Below the pieces are notes generated by a model that was not told the origin of the DNA, did not search any database, and saw only the letters and a list, made by a program, of their open reading frames with translations. Shown here piece by piece: positions 5,125 through 7,129 of a stretch of DNA of 7,129 nt. Position 1 is the stretch's first letter. The number at the start of each line of letters is the position of its first letter. The DNA comes from Tagaea sp. (GTDB lineage: Bacteria > Pseudomonadota > Alphaproteobacteria > CACIAM-22H2). The stretch lies in assembly GCA_023653245.1 (NCBI GenBank), contig JAMNXK010000101.1:1-7129 (forward strand), given 5' to 3'. The translations under genes were made by a program, and so were the position numbers.

Positions 5125-6069
5125 ATGAACCCCCAATTCCTGCTCCTTGCGGGTGGCCTGGGCGCGCTGAGCGCGGTCTTGCACACCTCGCTGCTGACGG
5201 GCTCGCCCGCGGCCTTCCTGCTCGCCTATTTCGCGCAGCTGCCGCTGTTCGCGGCCGGGCTGTGGCTGGGCATGTCGGCGGCCGCGACGGCCGCGGCCGT
5301 GGGCACGATCGCGGCCTTCGCGGGCGGCGGGTTCGTCTTCGCCGTCGCCTATCTGCTCGCCAACGCCGCCCCCGCTTTCGTTGTGGCGCGCCAAGCGCTG
5401 CTCTGGCGCCCGGCCCAAGACGGCGGGATCGAATACTACCCGCTCGGCAACATCCTGTTGCTGCTGGTCGGCATGGTGGCCGCCTTGTTCGCGGGCGTGA
5501 TCTTCGCGTTTTCGGGCGCTGCGGGCGGGCTGGAAGGCGCGTTGTCGCGCTTCATCGTGGCGGCGTTCCAGGAAATCCGCGCGCCGGGCTTGGATCCCGC
5601 CCGCCTCGAACCCTTCGCCGAAAGCATCGCGCGCGTGTTCCCGGGCATCGTGGGCGTGTCGTGGCTGTTCATGACCGTGGCCAACGCGGCCCTCGCGCAA
5701 GGCCTGATCTCGCGTTTCGCCAAGCCCCAGCGCCCCTCGCCCTCGATCGTGGATCTCGACCTGCCGGCGGCGCTGCTGGGTCTGGTGGCGATCTTCGCGA
5801 TCGGCTCGATGCTGTCGGGTTTGGGCGGCTTCGTGTCGCGCAACATGATCGTCATGTTCGTCGCCGTCTACGCGCTCGCCGGCTTCGGCGTGCTGCACGC
5901 GCTGGTCGCCAAGCTGCAATGGCGCGGCCTGGCGCTGGGGGCGAGCTACGGCGCGGTGATCGTTTTCGGCTGGCCCATCGCGGTGATCGCGATCCTCGGC
6001 CTGATCGAGCCTTTGTCCAACTTCAAGGCGCGCGCTTTGGGCCGCGCCAAGACCGGAACCCAAGAGTAA
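5125..6069 (+). CDS. DUF2232 family integral membrane protein
   Basis: This 314-residue protein is very hydrophobic. About eight to nine membrane segments can be drawn: residues 5-25, 29-50, 51-69, 70-88, 107-130, 172-194, 213-234, 241-262 and 270-294. Between segments five and six lies a roughly 40-residue polar/amphipathic region (136-170). The ending [21 protein letters not shown] fits the DUF2232/YybS-like family. Homologues commonly sit between rpsR and rplI in alphaproteobacteria, as here. The biochemical role is not established; the YybS-like relation has led to suggestions of a small-molecule transporter component, which I cannot test from sequence. No Shine-Dalgarno precedes the ATG, which is preceded by pyrimidine-rich DNA and a hairpin, so expression may be lower than that of the flanking ribosomal genes. 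Confidence 0.85.
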   Translation: MNPQFLLLAGGLGALSAVLHTSLLTGSPAAFLLAYFAQLPLFAAGLWLGMSAAATAAAVGTIAAFAGGGFVFAVAYLLANAAPAFVVARQALLWRPAQDGGIEYYPLGNILLLLVGMVAALFAGVIFAFSGAAGGLEGALSRFIVAAFQEIRAPGLDPARLEPFAESIARVFPGIVGVSWLFMTVANAALAQGLISRFAKPQRPSPSIVDLDLPAALLGLVAIFAIGSMLSGLGGFVSRNMIVMFVAVYALAGFGVLHALVAKLQWRGLALGASYGAVIVFGWPIAVIAILGLIEPLSNFKARALGRAKTGTQE

Positions 6070-6074
6070 AGGAG
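6068..6074 (+). promoter_or_regulatory. rplI ribosome binding site overlapping the upstream stop
   Basis: AAAGGAG begins inside the TAA stop of the DUF2232 gene and lies 6 bases before the ATG at 6081. It is one of the best Shine-Dalgarno matches in the window and favours 6081 over the in-frame ATG at 6090. Confidence 0.8.
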
Positions 6075-6080
6075 ACACAC

Positions 6081-6725
6081 ATGTCGCAGATGGACGTCAT
6101 TCTGCTCCAACGCATCGAATCGCTCGGCCAGATGGGCGACGTGGTGAAGGTGAAGCCGGGCTACGCCCGCAACTTCCTGCTGCCGCAGAAGAAGGCGCTG
6201 CGCGCCACCAAGGCGAACCGCGACTACTTCGACAAGCAGCGCGCGCAGCTCGAGGCGCAGAACCTGACCTTGAAGGGCGAGGCGCAAGCCGTCGCCGACA
6301 AGATGGGCGGCGAATTCGCCGTGATCGTGATCCGCTCGGCGGGCGAAACCGGCCAGCTCTACGGCTCGGTCGCCACCCGCGACGTGGCCGAGGCCGTGAC
6401 CAAGGCCGGCGTCACCGTCGACCGCCGCCAGGTTCTGCTCGACCAGCCGATCAAGGCGCTGGGCATGGTCAAAACCCGCCTGGCTTTGCATCCCGAAGTG
6501 ATCGTGACCATCACGGTCAACGTGGCGCAGTCCGAGGAAGAGGCGAAGCAACAGGCCGAAGGCAAGGCGCCCAAGCGCGCCGAGACGGCCGAGGAAGCGC
6601 CGGCCGCCGAAGCCGCACCCGCCGAAGCGCCTGCGGCCGACGCGGCGCCCGCCGCCGAAGCGTCGGCCGACGCGGACGCCAAGCCCGCCAAGAAGGCGAA
6701 GAAGGCCAAGAAGGAAGAGGCGTAA
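6081..6725 (+). CDS. rplI: 50S ribosomal protein L9
   Basis: L9 binds 23S rRNA near the base of the L1 stalk and helps keep the reading frame. The N-terminal domain carries the family signature [20 protein letters not shown] at residues 16-35, followed by the connecting helix and the C-terminal domain with [14 protein letters not shown] and ending [11 protein letters not shown] near residue 150. That is the usual size of L9 (about 149). Here a further 64 residues follow: first Glu/Lys-rich, then a long Ala/Glu/Pro stretch, and finally Lys-rich repeats ([13 protein letters not shown]). The tail is likely disordered and, at its end, basic. It is the last gene of the operon, 11 bases after the DUF2232 gene, and is followed within a few bases by a hairpin. 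Confidence 0.96.
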   Translation: MSQMDVILLQRIESLGQMGDVVKVKPGYARNFLLPQKKALRATKANRDYFDKQRAQLEAQNLTLKGEAQAVADKMGGEFAVIVIRSAGETGQLYGSVATRDVAEAVTKAGVTVDRRQVLLDQPIKALGMVKTRLALHPEVIVTITVNVAQSEEEAKQQAEGKAPKRAETAEEAPAAEAAPAEAPAADAAPAAEASADADAKPAKKAKKAKKEEA

Positions 6726-6727
6726 GG

Positions 6728-6742
6728 CGCGCCTTCGGCGCG
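6728..6742 (+). terminator. Short hairpin just after rplI, possible operon end
   Basis: CGCGCC (6728-6733) pairs with GGCGCG (6737-6742) across TTC, starting two bases after the rplI stop. The following bases, ACCTATCGTTT, are only mildly T-rich. It may end or stabilise the ribosomal operon mRNA, together with the palindromes further on. Confidence 0.35.
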
Positions 6743-6755
6743 ACCTATCGTTTCG

Positions 6756-6841
6756 AGATCCTCGGGTCGCCCTTCGGGCGCCCGAGGATGACGACCCTAA
6801 AAACATAAAGCCGTCGTCCTCGGGCTTGACCCGAGGACCTC
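6756..6841. repeat. Inverted pair of REP-like palindromes
   Basis: The first palindrome pairs ATCCTCGGG (6758-6766) with CCCGAGGAT (6781-6789), enclosing an inner stem CGCCC/GGGCG. The second pairs GTCCTCGGG (6816-6824) with CCCGAGGAC (6830-6838) across CTTGA. Each carries GTCGTC on one flank and a CTCG-type sequence on the other, in opposite orientation, so the two units are inverted copies about 26 bases apart. Short palindromes with a CTTGA/CTTGAC loop dispersed between genes are familiar in alphaproteobacterial genomes. Likely roles are mRNA 3' end protection or transcription termination between the two converging genes. Confidence 0.6.
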
Positions 6842-6843
6842 GC

Positions 6844-6868
6844 AAAGAAACATCGGGCCGCAGGCCCG
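6844..6868 (-). terminator. Intrinsic terminator of the minus-strand RNase J gene
   Basis: On the minus strand CGGGCC (6868-6863) pairs with GGCCCG (6859-6854) across TGC and is followed by ATGTTTCTTT, a U-rich tail. It lies 12 bases after the stop codon at 6881-6883, the expected place for a Rho-independent terminator. Confidence 0.5.
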
Positions 6869-6880
6869 GCAAAAGCCGCT

Positions 6881-7129
6881 CTATATCCTCACGACATGCA
6901 CGTCGACCGCGGGCTTCTTGCCCAGGCGCTGGCTCACCAGCTTGCGCGCGGCACGCCGTGCCGCCTCGGCGATGGCTTGATCGGGCGCTTTGTCGGGCTG
7001 CTTGGCCACCGCGCCACGCACCGCTTCGGCCAGATCCTCCGCCAATTCGTCGTCCGGATCGTCCGGGTCGATCAGGCCGGGGGCCGAGATTTTCGGATCG
7101 GCCATCAGGCGGCCCTTGCGGTCGATCAC
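6881..7129 (-). CDS. rnj: Probable ribonuclease J, C-terminal end only
   Basis: Only the last 82 or so residues are in the window; the frame is open to the right edge, where the first complete codon is GTG, read here as an internal Val. The segment reads IDRKGRLMADPKISAPGLIDPDD, an acidic helix, then a basic helix RRAARKLVSQRLGKKPAVDVHVVRI and a stop. This matches the C-terminal domain of RNase J as I know it: a GRL.ADP strand, a long helix, and an ending with KKP followed by a hydrophobic strand. RNase J is a metallo-beta-lactamase-fold 5'-3' exo- and endoribonuclease in RNA decay and rRNA maturation. The catalytic HxHxDH part is outside the window, so the assignment rests on the tail alone. 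The gene converges on rplI. Confidence 0.6.
   Translation of the reverse strand: MIDRKGRLMADPKISAPGLIDPDDPDDELAEDLAEAVRGAVAKQPDKAPDQAIAEAARRAARKLVSQRLGKKPAVDVHVVRI

Noticed and set aside
5262..6725. A 487-codon open frame that runs from inside the DUF2232 gene into rplI, suggesting a fusion
   Set aside because: The first part is an Arg-rich out-of-frame reading of the DUF2232 gene. Only the rplI part is real, and it has its own start and strong ribosome site at 6068-6081.
1..7129. CRISPR array, tRNA, rRNA, insertion sequence, or toxin-antitoxin or defence genes
   Set aside because: I looked on both strands and saw no regularly spaced repeats, tRNA cloverleaf, transposase motifs or terminal inverted repeats, and no small gene pair of toxin-antitoxin type.

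Overview
The window looks like chromosomal core DNA from a high-GC alphaproteobacterium, probably of the Rhodospirillales type. The grounds are the fabD-fabG-acpP-fabF order, a DUF2232 membrane protein gene between rpsR and rplI, a probable RNase J gene, strong G/C bias at third codon positions, and alphaproteobacterial wording in FabF, S18 and L9. The lineage call rests on remembered family sequences, not on a search.

Left part (1-3049, minus strand): a type II fatty-acid synthesis cluster in the order fabD, fabG, acpP, fabF. FabD loads malonyl onto ACP, FabF condenses it with the growing acyl chain, FabG reduces the 3-keto product, and AcpP carries the intermediates. FabF is cut by the left edge after about 316 residues. 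FabD and FabG are tightly coupled, with a 9-base gap and a Shine-Dalgarno that overlaps the fabD stop. A 140-base gap with a terminator-like hairpin separates fabG from acpP. FabG carries Asp where the Asn of the catalytic tetrad is expected.

Middle (3050-4123): a compact divergent promoter region, then two plus-strand accessory genes. One encodes an exported PCu(A)C-type copper chaperone with a complete H-x10-M-x21-H-x-M motif. The other encodes a DUF29 protein, possibly from a leaderless mRNA.

Right part (4124-6725, plus strand): a ribosomal operon, rpsF-rpsR-DUF2232-rplI. It has a good sigma-70-like promoter and a structured 5' leader of about 140 nt. The leader holds a bulged hairpin resembling the S6:S18 autoregulatory element. 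S6, S18 and L9 all carry low-complexity extensions.

The last part (6726-7129) is a hairpin-rich convergent intergenic region with an inverted pair of REP-like palindromes, followed by the C-terminal end of a minus-strand gene that is most likely RNase J.

Most of this is ordinary housekeeping sequence, and I see no convincing new defence, mobile or biosynthetic system. The points most worth a second look are the rpsF leader, the FabG Asn-to-Asp change, the back-to-back divergent promoters and the REP-like pair.
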